Assembly: GCF_050948175.1 (NCBI RefSeq)
Contig: NW_027490178.1
Span: forward strand, 186,001 to 250,000
Direction of reading: 5' to 3'
DNA: 64,000 bases
DNA from: Xylocopa sonorina
Taxonomy: Eukaryota > Arthropoda > Insecta > Hymenoptera > Apidae
This document shows, one piece after another, positions 12,761-25,600 of the stretch. The notes under the pieces are model-generated. The model saw only the letters and a list, made by a program, of their open reading frames with translations. It ran no database searches and was not told where the DNA came from. Numbering within the stretch: position 1 is the first letter of the stretch; each line of letters starts with the position of its first letter. The position numbers were made by a program, and so were the translations under genes.

Positions 12761-13060
12761 TCCCTGGAGTGAGCGAGAGGGCGAGTTTCCCTGCAAGTAA
12801 GAGTGAGACGGTGGATGGCACCTTGAGTGGGAGCGAGACAGCGCACATGGTCCTTGGTGCGAGCGAGATGACGCACGAGGTCCTTGGTGCGAGTGAGACA
12901 GAATGTGCTGCCCTTGGAGCGAGGGAGAAGGCGAACATCTCTGCGGGTGCGAGTGAGACGGAGGGTAGGTCTCTTGGAGTGAGAGAGACGGCGAGCACCT
13001 CTGCGGGTGCGAGTGAGACGGAGGGTATGTCCCCTGGAGTGAGAGAGACGGCGAGTTGCG
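12761..13060 (+). repeat. 30-bp minisatellite, ten units, inside the island
   Basis: The core GAG(C/T)GAGA or a close variant starts at 12771, 12801, 12831, 12861, 12891, 12921, 12951, 12981, 13011 and 13041, exactly every 30 bp. The last four units alternate between two types (GCGGGTGCGAGTGAGACG and TGGAGTGAGAGAGACG), giving a 60-bp higher-order period. Because the unit is a multiple of three, it is open on both strands and in several frames. On the plus strand it would read as a ten-residue repeat around GASETE. I treat it as non-coding expansion within the LTR. Confidence 0.9.
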
Positions 13061-13145
13061 CCTGGGTGTTGCAGGTGGTGCAGGCGCGTGAGGGTGGTTG
13101 CTGTGGTGCGTTGAGAGGGTGGCAGGCGGCACGCCTGACGTCACA

Positions 13146-13149
13146 GTAG
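13146..13149 (+). repeat. Right target-site duplication (GTAG)
   Basis: Second copy of GTAG, directly after the ACA terminus, continuing into CGTTTGCAG of the interrupted monomer. Satellite phase is preserved across the island. Confidence 0.85.
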
Positions 13150-13337
13150 CGTTTGCAGTTGTCTACGTATCGTAGCAATATTGTTCCAATGCTTATTAGA
13201 ACCCGATGTCGCATCTCATTTCTGTGTTTCATGATAAGACATAATATTCATTGCGAATTGTCATGCATACCTCGTATTCACTTCAAAGGAATGAAAATGC
13301 GACACTTCCTTGCTAGGAAATAGCGTATGCAGATGTC

Positions 13338-14492
13338 GACGTATCGGAGCAACACAGTTCTAATGATACTTAAATCGCGATATCGCATCTCATTTCTATC
13401 TTTCATGATAAGATATAATATTCATTGCGAAGTGTCATGCATACCTCGCATACACTTTAAATAAATGTAAATGCGACACTTCCTTTCTAGGAAATAGCGA
13501 TTGCAGATGTCAACGTATCGAAGCAATAAAGTTCTAATGCTTCTTAAAGCGGGATACCGCATCTCTTTCCTATGTTTCATAAAAGGATATAATATTAATT
13601 GCGAAGTGTCATGTATACCTTGTATTCACTTCAAAAGAATGTAAATGCAACACTTCCTTGATATTTAGTAGCGGTTGCAGATGTCTACGTATCGCAGCAA
13701 TAGATTCCTGATGCCTTTTAATTCGCGATATCGCATCTCATTTATATGTTTCATGACAAGATATAATATTGATTGTGGTGTTCTATATATACCTCGTATT
13801 CACTTCAAAAGAATGTAAATGCGAAACTTCCTTGCTAGGAAATAGCGCTTCCAGATGTCTACGAATCGAAACAATAGAGTTCTAATGCTTCTTAAAACGA
13901 GATGTCGCATCTCATTTCTATGTTTCATGATAAGATATAATATACATTGCGAAGTGTCATGTATACCTCGCATACACTTCAAATGAATGTAAATGCGACA
14001 CTTCCATGCTAGGAAATAGCGTTTGTAGATGTCTACGTATCGAAGCAATAGCGTTCAAATGCTTCTTAACACGCGATATAGAATCTCATTTCTATGTCTC
14101 ATGATAAGATATAATATTCGTTGCGAAGCGTCATGTATACCTCGCATACACTTCAAATGAATGTAGATGCGACACTTCCATGCTAGGAAATAGAGTTTCC
14201 AGATGTCTTTGTATCGAAACAATGGAGTTCTAATGCTTCTTAAAACGAGATGTCGCATTTCATTTCTATGTTTCATGAGAAGATATAATATTCATTGCGG
14301 AGTGTCATGTATACCTCGTATTCACATGAAAAGAATGTAAATGCCGCACTTCCTTGCTAGGAAATAACGTTTCCAGATATCTACGTATCGTAGCAATAGA
14401 GTTCTAATGCTTCTTAAATCGCGATATCGCATCTCATTCCTATGTTTCATGACAAGATATTATATTCATTGCGAAGTGTTATGTATACCTCG
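13338..14492 (+). repeat. 1.15-kb satellite segment, copy 2 of a distant pair
   Basis: Partner of 6769-7923 at offset 6,569 bp. Taking out the 1,538 bp added by the island leaves about 5,031 bp, close to 29 monomers, so the duplication is in monomer register. One visible difference is CATCTCTTTCC here against CATCTCTTACC in copy 1. Confidence 0.88.
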
Positions 14493-17072
14493 CAAACATT
14501 TCAAATGAATGTAAATGCGACACTTCCATGCCAGGAAATAGCTTGGCAGATGTTCACGTATCGAAGCAATAGAGTTCTAATGCTCCTTAGAACACGATAT
14601 CGCATCTCATTTCTATGTTTCATGATAAGCTATAATATTCATTGCGAAGTGACATGTATACCTCGCATACACTTCAAATGGATGCAAATGCGACACTTCC
14701 TTGCTAGGAAATAGCGTTTGCAGATGTCTACGTATCGTAGCATTGGAGTTCTAATCCTTCTTAGAACGCGATATCGCAACTCATTTCCATGTTTCATGAT
14801 AAAATATAATATTCATTGCGAAGTGTCTTGTATACCACCCATACACTTCAAACGAAATAAAAGGCGACACTCCTTTGCTAGGATATAGCGATGGCAGATG
14901 TCTACGTACCGAAGCAACAGAGTTCTAATGCTTCTTAAAACGAGATATCGCATCTCATTTCTATGTTTCATGATAAGATATAATATTCATTGCGGAGTGT
15001 CATGTATACCTCGTATGCACTTCAGTATAATGTAAATGCGACACTGCCTTCCTAGGAAGTAGCGTTTGCACATGTCTATGTATCGTAGCAATAGCTTTCT
15101 AATTCTTCTTAAAACGCGATATCGCATCTCATTTCTATGTTTCATGATTAGATACAATATTAATTGCCAAGTGTCATGTATACCTCGTATTCACTTCAAA
15201 AGAATATGAATGCGACGCTTCCTTGCTAGGAAATAGAGTTTCCAGATATCTACGTATCGTAGCAATATAGGTCTAATGCTTCTTAAAACGCGATATCGCA
15301 TCTCATTCCTATGTCCCATGATAGGATATAATATTCATTGCGAATTGTCATGTATACCTCATATTCGCTTCAAAAGAATGTAAATGCGACACTTCCTCGC
15401 TATTAAATTGAGTTCGCAGATGTCTCCGTATCGAAGCAATATAGTTGTAATGCTTCTTAAAACGCGATATCGCATCTCATTTCTATGTTTCAAGATAAGA
15501 TATAATATTCATTGCGAAATGTCACTCATACCTCGAATAAACTTCAAGTGAATGTAAATGCGACACCTCCATGCTAGGAAATAGTGTCCCCAGATGTCTA
15601 CGTATCGAAGCAATAGAGTGCTAATGCTTCTTAAATCGCGATATCGCACCTCACTTCTATGTTTCATGATGAGATACACTATTCATTGCGAATTGTTATG
15701 TATACCTTGTATTCACTTCAAAAGAATGTATATGCGACACTTCCATGCCAGGAAATAGCGCTTGTAGATGTCTACGTATAGTAGCAATAGAGTTTTATTG
15801 CTTCTTAAAACATATTATCGCATCTCACTTCTATATTTCATGATAAGAGATAATATTCATTGCGAAGTGTCATGTACACCTCGTATTCACTTTAAAAGTA
15901 TGTAAATGCGACACTTTCTCGCTAGAAAATAGCGTTTGCAGATGTCGACGTATCGATGCAATAGAGTTCTAATGCTTCTTAGAACGCGATATAGCATCTC
16001 CCTTCTATGTTTCATGATAAGTATTAATATTCAGTGCGAAGTGTCATGTGTACTTGGCACACACGTCAAATGAATGTAAATGCGACTCTTCCTTGCTAGG
16101 AAATAGCTTTTGCAGATGTCTACGTATCGAAGAAATATGGTTCTAATGCTTCTTAAATTGAGATAACGCATCTCGTTTTAACGTTTCATGATAAGATATA
16201 ATATTCATTGTGGAGTGTTATGTATACCTCCTACTCACTTCAAATGAATGTAAGTGCGACACTTCCTTGCTAGGAAATAGCGTTTGCAGATGTCTACGTG
16301 TCGATGCAATAGTGTTCTAATGCTACTTAAAACGCGATATCGCAACTCATTCCTATGTTTCATGATAAGAAACAATATTCATTTCGAAGTGTCATGTATA
16401 CCTCGTATACACTTCAAACGAATGTAAATGCGACACTTCCTGCCTTGGGAATAGCGTTGGCAGATGTCTACGTATTGAACCAATGGAGTTCTAATGCTTC
16501 CTATATCGCCATATCGCATCTCATTTCTATGTTTCATGATAAGATATAATATTCATTGCGAAGTGTCATGTATACCTCGTATTCACTTCAAATGAATGTA
16601 AATGCGACACTTCCTTGTCAGGAACAAACGTTTGCAGATGTCTACGTATCGTAGCATTAGGATTCTAATGGTTCTCAAAACGCGATATCGCATCTCATTT
16701 CTATGTGTCATGATAAGATATAATATTCATTGTGGAGTGTTATGTATACCTCGAATTCACTACAAAAGAATGTAAATGAGACACTTTCTTGCTAGGAAGT
16801 AGCGTTTGCAGATGTACACGTATCAAAGCAATAGAGTTCTAATCCTTCTTAAATCGCGATATCGCTCCTAATTTCTGTTTCATGATAAGATATAATATTC
16901 ATTGCGAAGTGTCATGTATTTCTCGCATACACTTCAAATGAATGTACATGCGTCACTACCTTGCTAGGAAATAGCCTTGGCAGATGTCTACGTATCGAAG
17001 CAATTGAGTTCTAATGCTTCTTAAAACTAGATATCGCATCCCATTTCTATGTTTCATGATAAGATATAACAT

Positions 17073-17742
17073 TCATTGCGAAGTGCAACGTATACCTCGT
17101 ATTCACTTCAAAAGAATGTAAATGCGACACTTCCCTGCTTCTAAATAGCGTTTGCAGATGTATACGTATCGAAGCAACAGAGTTGTGATGCTTCTTAAAA
17201 CGGGATACCGCATCTCATTTCTATGTTTCATTATAAGATATAATATTCATTGCGAGGTGTCACTTATACCTCGCATACACTTCAAATGAATGTAAATACA
17301 ACACTTCCTTGCAAGGAAATAGCGACTCCTGATGTCTATGTATCGAAGCAATAGAGTGCTAATGCTTCTTAAATAGCGATATCGCTTTTCATTTCTATGC
17401 TTCGTGATAAGGTACAATATTCATTGTGGAGTGTTATGTGTACCTCGTATTCACTTCCTTGCTATTAAATAGCGTTTGCATATGTCTACGTATCGTAGCA
17501 ATAGAGTTCTAATGCTTTTTTAGCGCGATATCGCAACCCATTTATGCGTTTCATTATAAGATATAATATTCATTGTGGAATGTTATGTATACCTCGTCTT
17601 CATTTCAAACAATGTAAATGCGACACTTCCTTGCTAGGAAATAGCGTTTGCAGATGTCGACGTATCGAAGCAATAGAGTTCTAATGCTTCTTAAAACGAG
17701 ATATATCATCTCACTCCTATGTTTTATGATAAGATATAATAT
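17073..17742 (+). repeat. Four-monomer segment, copy 1 of 3
   Basis: Repeated at 18266-18935 at a constant offset of 1,193 bp with few changes, and more distantly at about 60810-61500. Private variants include GTGCAACGTATACC, CCCTGCTTCTAAATAGCG and TTGCAAGGAAATAGCGACTCC. Both close copies share a 24-bp deletion where CACTTC joins straight to CTTGCTATTAAATAG. Confidence 0.85.
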
Positions 17743-18265
17743 TAATTGCGAATTGTCATGTATATCTTGTATTCACTTCAGAAGAATGTAAATGCGACAG
17801 TTCCTTGCTAGGAAATAGCGTTTGCAGATACCTACCTATCGTAGCAATAGAGTTCTGATGCTACTTAAAACGCGATATCACATCACATTTCTATGTTTCA
17901 TGATAAGATATAATATTCATTGCGAAGTTTCATGTATTCCTCGTATTCACTTCAAAAGAATGTAAATGCGACACTTTCTTGCTAGGAAATAGCGTTTGCA
18001 GATTTCTACGTATTGAAGCAATAGAGTTCTAATGCTTCTTGAAGTGAGATATCGCATCACATTTCTATGTTTCATGATAAGATATAATATTCATTGCGAA
18101 GTGTCATGTATACATCGTATTCACTTCAAAGGAATGTAAATGCGACACTTCCATGCTAGGAAGTAGCTTTTTCCGAATATCCACGTATCGAAGCAATAGA
18201 GCTCTAATGCTTCTTAAATGGGGATATCGCATCTCATTTCTATGTTTCATGATAAGATATAATAT

Positions 18266-18935
18266 TCATTGCGAAGTGCAACGTATACCTCGTATTCACT
18301 TCAAAAGAATGTAAATGCGACACTTCCCTGCTTCTAAATAGCGTTTGCAGATGTATACGTATCGGAGCAACAGATTTGTAATGCTTCTTAAAACGGGATA
18401 CCGCATCTCATTTCTATGTTTCATTATAAGATATAATATTCATTGCGAGGTGTCACTTATACCTCGCATACACTTCAAATGAATGTAAATACAACACTTC
18501 CTTGCAAGGAAATAGCGACTCCTGATGTCTATGTATCGAAGCAATAGAGTGCTAATGCTTCTTAAATAGCGATATCGCTTTTCATTTCTATGCTTCGTGA
18601 TAAGGTACAATATTCATTGTGGAGTGTTATGTGTACCTCGTATTCACTTCCTTGCTATTAAATAGCGTTTGCATATGTCTACGTATCGTAGCAATAGAGT
18701 TCTAAAGCTTTTTCAGCGCGATGTCGCAACCCATTTATGCGTTTCATGATAAGATATAATATTCATTGTGGAATGTTATGTATACCTCATCTTCATTTCA
18801 AACAATGCAAATGCGACACTTCCTTGCTAGGAAATAGCGTTTGCAGATGTCGACGTATCGAAGCAATAGAGTTCTAATGCTTCTTAAAACGAGATATATC
18901 ATCTCACTCCTATGTTTTATGATAAGATATAATAT
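18266..18935 (+). repeat. Four-monomer segment, copy 2 of 3
   Basis: Partner of 17073-17742. After 18935 it continues (CGTTTTCACTACAAAAG, then TAGCCTTGGCAG) in a form that is also seen following the 61-kb copy, so this copy is the closer relative of the 61-kb segment. Confidence 0.85.
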
Positions 18936-21589
18936 TCATAGCGGAGTGTCATGTACACCTCGTTTTCACTACAAAAGAATGTAAATGCGACACTTCATTG
19001 CTAGGAAATAGCCTTGGCAGATGTCTACGTATCGAAGAAATAGGGTTCTAATACTTCTTAAATCGCCATGTCGCATCTCATTTCTATGTTTCATGATAAG
19101 ATATAATATTCATTGTGGAGTGTTATGTATACCTCCTACTCACTTCAAAAGACTGTAAATGCGACACTTCCTTGCTAGAAAATAGCGTCTCCAGATGTCT
19201 ATGTATCGAAGGAATAGAGTTCTAATGCCTCTAAAATCGCGATATCGCATTTCTTTTCTATGTTTCATGATAAGATATAATATTCATTGTGCAGTGTTAT
19301 GTATATCTCGTATTCACTTCAAAAGAATGTAATGCGACACTTCCTTGCTAGGAAATAGCATTTGCAGATGTCTACGTATCATAGCAATAGAGTTCTAATG
19401 CTTCTTAAAACGCGACATCGCATCACATTTCTATGTTTCATGATAGGATACAATATTCATTGCGAAGTGTCACTTATACCACGCATACACTTCAAATGAA
19501 TGTAAATGCCAAACTTCCTTCCTAGGAAATAGCGTTTCCAGATGTCTACGTATCTAAGCAATAGAGATCTAGTGCTTCTTAAATCGCAATATCGCGTCTC
19601 ATTTCTATGTTTCATGATAAGATATAATATTCATTAGGAAGTGTCATGTATACCTCGCATACAATTCAAAAGAATGTAAATGCGACACATCCTTGCTAGG
19701 AAATGGCGTTTGCAGATGCCTGCGTATCGAAGCAATAGAGTTCTAATGCATCTTAAATCAAGATATCGCATCTCATTTCAACGTTTCATGATAAGATATA
19801 ATATTCATTGCGAAGCGTTATGTATTCCTCGTCCACACTTCAAATGAATGTAAATGCGACACTTCCTTTCTAGGCAATAGAGTATGCAGATGTCAACGTA
19901 CCGAAGCAATAGAGTTCTAATGCTTCTTAGAACGCGATATCACATCTCACTTCTATGTTTCGTAAATAAGATATAACAATCATTGTGGAGTGTTATGTAC
20001 ACTTCGTATTCACCTCAAAAGAATGTAAATGCGACACTTCTTTGCTAGGAAATAGCGTTTGCAGATGTCTACGTATCGTAGCAACAGAGTTCTAATGCTT
20101 CTTAAATCGCGATATCGCAACTTATTTATTAGTTTCATGATAGGATACAATATTCATTGCGAAATGTTTCGCATACCTCGTATACACTTCAAATGAATGA
20201 AAGTGCGAGACTTCCTTGCCAGGAAGTAGCGTTTGCAGTAGTCTACGTATCGAAGCAACAGAATTCTGATGCTTCTTAAAACGCGATATCGCACATCATT
20301 TCTATGTCTCATGATAAGCTATAACATTCATTGTGCAATGTTATGTATACCTCGTATTCACTTCAAAAGAATGTAAATGCGACACTTCCTTGCTAGGAAA
20401 TAGCGTCTGCAGATGTCTACGTATCGTAGCAATAGAGTTCTAATGCTTCTTATACTGCCATATCGCATCTCACTTCTACGTTTCAATATAAGATATAATA
20501 TTCATTGTGGATTGTTATGTATACCTCGTAATCACTTCAAAAGAGTGTAAATTCGACACTTCCATGCTAGGAAATAGCGTTTGCAGATGTCTGCGTAACG
20601 TAGCCATAGAGTTCTAATGCTTCCTAAATCGCGATATCGCATCTCATTTCTGTGTTTCATGATAAGATATAATATTCATTGCGAAGTGACCTGTATACCT
20701 CGTATTCACTTCCAAAGAATGTAAATGCGACACTTTCTTGTTATGAAATAGCGTCAGCAGATGTCTACGTATCGCAGCAATAGAGATCTAATGCTTCTTA
20801 AATGGCGATATCGCATCTCACTTCTACGTTTCAAGATAAGATAATATATTCATTGTGGATTGTTATGTATACCTCGTATGCATTTCAAAAGATTGAGAAT
20901 GCGACACTTCCTTGCTAGGAAATAGCGTTTGCAGTTGTCTACGTATCGAAACAATAGAGTTCTAATGCTTCGTAAATCGCCATATCGCACCTCATTTCTA
21001 TGTTTCATGATAAGATATAATATTCATTCTGGAGTGTTATGTATACCTCGTATTCACTTCAATAGATTGTTAATGCGACACTTCCTTCCTAGGTAATAGC
21101 GTTTGCAGATGTTTACGTATCGAAGCAATAGAGTTCTAATGCTTCTTAACACGCGAAATCGCTCCCCATTTATATACTTCATGATAAGATATAACATTCA
21201 TTGCGAAGTTTCATGTATTCCTCGTATTCACTTCAAATGAATGTAAATGCGACACTTCCTTGCGAGGAATTAGCATTTGCAGATGTTTACGTATCGAAGC
21301 AATAAAGTTCTAATGCATTTTAAATCGTGATATCGCATCTCCTTTCGATGTTTGATGATAACATATAATATTCGCTGTGCAAAGTTATGTATACCTCGCA
21401 TTCACTTCAGAAGAATGTAAATGCGACACGTCCTTGCTATGAAATAGCGTTTGCAGATGTCTACGTATCGAAGCAAAAGAGTTCTAATGCTTCTTAAAAC
21501 GAGATATCGCATCTCATTCCTATGTTTCATGGTAAGATATATTATTCATTGCGAAGTATCACATATACATCGGATACACTTCAAATGAA

Positions 21590-22690
21590 TGTAAATGCGA
21601 CACTTCCTTGCTAGGAAATAGCGTTTGCAGATGTCTACGTATCGTAGAAATAGAGTTCTAACGCCTCATAAGACGCGATATCGCATCCCATTTCTATGTT
21701 TCATGATAAGATATAATATTCAATGCGAAGGGTCACGTACACCTCATATTCACCCCAAAGGAATGTAAATGCGACACATGCTTGCTAGGAAATAGCGTCT
21801 GCAGATGTCTACGTATCATAGAAATGGAGATCTAATGCTTCTTAAAACGCGATATAGCATCTCATTTCTATGTTTCATGATAAGATATAATATTCATTGT
21901 GGAGTGTTATGTATACCTCGTATTCACTTCAAAAGGATGTAAATGCTACACTTCCTTGCTAGGAAATAGCGTTTGCAGATGTCTACGTATCATAGCAATA
22001 GTGTTCTGATGCTTCTTAAAACGCGATGTCGCTCCACATTTCTATGTCTCATGATAAGGTATAATATTCATTGCGAAGTGACATGCATACCTCGTATTCA
22101 CTTTAAATGAATGTAAACGCGACACTTCCTTGCTAGGAAATAGCGTTTGCAGATGTCTACGTATCGTAGAAATAGAGTTCTAACGCCTCATAAGACGCGA
22201 TATCGCATCCCAGTTCTATGTTTCATGATAAGATATAATATTCATTGCGAAGGGTCACGTACACCTCGTATTCACCTCAAAAGTATGTAAATGCGACACT
22301 TCCTTCCTAGGTAATAGCGTCTGCAGATGTTTACGTATCGAAGCAATAGAGTTCTAATGCTTCTCAAAACGCGCTATCACATCACATTTCTATGTTTCAT
22401 GATAAGATATAATATTCATTGCGAAGTTTCATGTATTCCTCGTATTCACTTCAATTTAATGTAAATGCGACACTTCCTTGATAGGAAATAGCGTTTGCAG
22501 ATGTCTACGTATCGAAGCAATAAAGTTCTAATGCACCTTAAATCGTGATATCGCATCTCATTTCGATGTTTGATGATAACATATAATATTCATTGTGCAA
22601 TGTTATGTATACCTAGCATTCACTTCAAAAGAATGTAAACGCGACACGTCCTTGCTATGAAATAGCGTTTGTAGATGTCTAAGTATCGTA
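21590..22690 (+). repeat. Locally shuffled satellite duplications
   Basis: Two partial internal repeats. GTTCTAACGCCTCATAAGACG occurs at about 21655 and again 532 bp later. A pair with the rare TTTGATGATAACATATAATA form occurs near 21350 and 22570 (offset about 1,218 bp, seven monomers). A variant monomer near 21935 (CTACACTTCC, then CGATGTCGCTCC) also matches one near 10885. These look like successive small unequal exchanges. Confidence 0.55.
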
Positions 22691-25600
22691 GCAATAGGGT
22701 TTTAAAGCTTCTTAAAACGGGATATCACGTCACATTTCTATGTTTCATGATAAGATATAATATTTATTGCGAAGTGTCACGTATACATCGCATACACTTC
22801 AAATGAATGTAAGTGCGACACATCCTTGCTAGGATGTAGCGTTTGCAGATATCTACGTATCGAAGCCATAGAGTTCTAATGCTTCTTATATCGCGATGTC
22901 GCATCTCATTTCTCTGTTTCATGATAGGATATAATATTCATTGCGAAGTGCCACTTATACTTCGCAAACACTTCAAATGAATGTAAATGCGACACTTCAT
23001 TGCTAGGAAATAGCGTTTGCAGATATCTACGTATCGAGGCAATAGTCTTCTACTGCTTCTTAAAACGGGATAACGCATGTCATTTCTATGTATCATGATA
23101 AGATATAATATTCATTGCGAAGTTTCATGTATTTCTCGTATTCACTTCAAATGAATGTAAATGCGACACTTCCTTGCTAGGAAATAACGTTTGCAGATGT
23201 CTACGTATCGTAGCAATGGTGTTCTAATGCTTCTTAAAACGCGATATCACATCACATTTATATGTTTCATGATAAGATATAACATTCATTGCGAAGTTTC
23301 ATGTATTCCTCGTATTCACTTCAAATGAATGTAAATGCGACAATTCCTTGCTAGGAAATAGCGTTTGCAAATGTCTTCGTATCGTAGCAATAGAGTTCTA
23401 ACGATTCTTAATTCGCGATATCGCATCCCATTTCTATGTTTCATGATACGATATAATATTCATTGCGAAGTGTCATGTATACCTCGTATTCTCTTCAAAA
23501 GAATGTAAATGCGACACTTCCTTGCTAGGAAGTCGCGTATGCAGATATCTACGAATCGAAGCAATAGTGTTCTAATGCTTCGAAAAACACGATATCGCAT
23601 CTCCTCTCTATTTTTCATGATATGATATAATATTCATGGCGAGGTGTTATGTATACCTCGCATACACTTCAAAAGCATGTAAATGCGACGCTTCGTTGCT
23701 AGGAAATAGCGATTGCAAATGTCTTCGTATCGTAGCAATATAGTTCTAATGCTTCTTTAAACGGGGTGTCGCCTCTCATTCCTATGTTTCATGATAAGAT
23801 ATAACATTCATTGCGAAGTGTTACGTATACCTCGCATACACTTCAAATGAATGTAAATCCGACACTTCCTTGCCAGGAATTAGCGTTTGCAGATGTCTCC
23901 GTTTCGAAGCTATTGAGTTCTAATGCATCTTAAAACGAGATGTTGCACCTCATTTCTATGTTTCATGATAAGATATAACATTAATTGCGAAGTGTCATGT
24001 ATACCTCTTATTCACTTTAAAAGAATGTAAATGCGACACTTCCTTCCTAGGTAATAGCGCCTGCAGATGTTTACGTATCGAAGCCATAGATTTCTAATGC
24101 TTCTTAAATCGTCATATCGCATCTCATTTCTATGTTTCATGATAAGATATAGTAATCATTGTGCAGTGTTATGTATACCCCGTAATCACATCAAATGAAT
24201 GAAAATACGACCCTTCCTTGCTAGGAATTAGCGTTTGCAGATGTCTACGTATCGTAGCAATAGAGTTCTAATGCTTCTTAAAACGCGATACCGCTTCTCA
24301 TTTATGTGCTTCACGATAAGATATAATATTCATTGTGGAGTGTTGTGCATACCTCGTATTGACTTCAAAAGAATGTAAATGCGACACTTCCTTGCTAGGA
24401 AATAGCGTTTCCTGATGTCTACGTATCGAAACAATACAGTTGTAATGCTTGGTAAAACGTGATGTCGCATCTCATTTCTAAGTTTCGTGATAAGATATAA
24501 TATTAATTGCGAAGTGTCAGGAATACACTCGTATTCGCTTCAAAAGAATGTAAATGCGACACTTCCTTGCTAGGAAATAGCGTTTGCAAATGTCTACGTA
24601 TCGTAGCAACAGAGTTCTAACGATTCTTAATTCGCTATATCGCATCTCATTCCTATGTTTCATGATAAGACATAATATTCATTGGGATGTGTCTTGTATA
24701 CCACGTATTCACTTCAAAAGAATGTGAATGCGACACTTCATTGCTAGGAAGTAGCGTTTGCAGATGTCTACTTATCGGAGCAATAGGGTTCTTATGCTTC
24801 TTGAAACTCGATATCGCATCACATTTCTATGCTTCATGATAAGGTATAATATTCATTGCGAAGTGTCATGTATACCTCGTATTCACTTCAAAAGAATGTA
24901 AATGCGACACTTCCTTGCTAGGAAATAGCGTTTGCAGGAATTTACGTATCGTAGCAATAGAGATCTAATGCTTCTCAAAACGTCATATCGCATCGCATTT
25001 CTATGTTTCGTGATAAGATATAATATTAATTGCGAAGTGTCATGTATACCACGTATTCACTTCAAAAGAGTGTAAATGCGATAATTCCTTGCTAGGAAAT
25101 AGCGTTTCAAGATGTCTACGTATCGAAACAATACAGTTCTAGTGCTTCGTAGAACGAGATGTCGCATCTCACTTCTAAGTTTCGTGATAAGATATTATAT
25201 TAATTGCGAAGTGTCATGTATACCACGTATTCACTTCAAAAGAGTGTAAATGCGATACTTCCTTGCTAGGAAATAGCGTTTCAAGAGGTCTACGTATCGA
25301 AACAATACAGTTCTAATGCTTCTTAAAACGAGATATCGCATCGCATTTCTATGTTTCATGATAAGATATAATATTCATTGCGAAGTGTCACTTATATTTT
25401 GGATACACTTCAAATGAATGTAAATGCGGCAGTTCCTTCCTAGGAAATAGCGTTTGCAGATGTCTCCGTATCGAAGCGATTGAGTTCTAATGCTTCTAAA
25501 AACGAGATGTCGCATCTCATTTCTATGTTTCACGATAAGATATAATATTCATTGCGAATTGTCATGTATTCCTCGTATTCACTTCAAATGAATGTAAATC

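Larger units (their letters stand above)
11612..13145. mobile_element. Solo LTR or LTR-like insertion, 1,534 bp
   Basis: This is the only non-satellite sequence in the window. It begins TGTCACGTCCTGGCG and ends CCTGACGTCACA, so its termini are TGT...ACA. The ends form an imperfect inverted repeat (TGTCACGTC against TGTGACGTC). It sits inside one monomer with a 4-bp GTAG duplication. TGT...ACA ends with a 4-bp duplication fit LTR retrotransposons, Ty3/Gypsy or Pao-like more than Copia, which usually makes 5 bp. No gag, protease, reverse transcriptase or integrase coding region is visible, so a solo LTR left by LTR-LTR recombination is the best reading. At 1.5 kb it would be a long LTR. Internal makeup is patchy: CpG-rich at 11612-11990, AT-rich at 12000-12190, strongly GC-rich at 12200-12475, AT-rich at 12476-12665, then a 30-bp minisatellite. 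A non-autonomous DNA element with short terminal inverted repeats is the main alternative. Orientation is not settled. Confidence 0.8.

Noticed and set aside
12769..13149. 126-codon plus-strand open frame with GASETE repeats
   Set aside because: Low-complexity translation of the same minisatellite. It stops at the right target duplication and shows no recognisable domain.
12588..13232. 214-codon minus-strand open frame in the island
   Set aside because: It runs across the element boundary at 13145 into satellite, so its start lies in satellite DNA. Its serine/leucine/proline repeats are only the 30-bp minisatellite translated, and other frames on both strands are open over the same bases.
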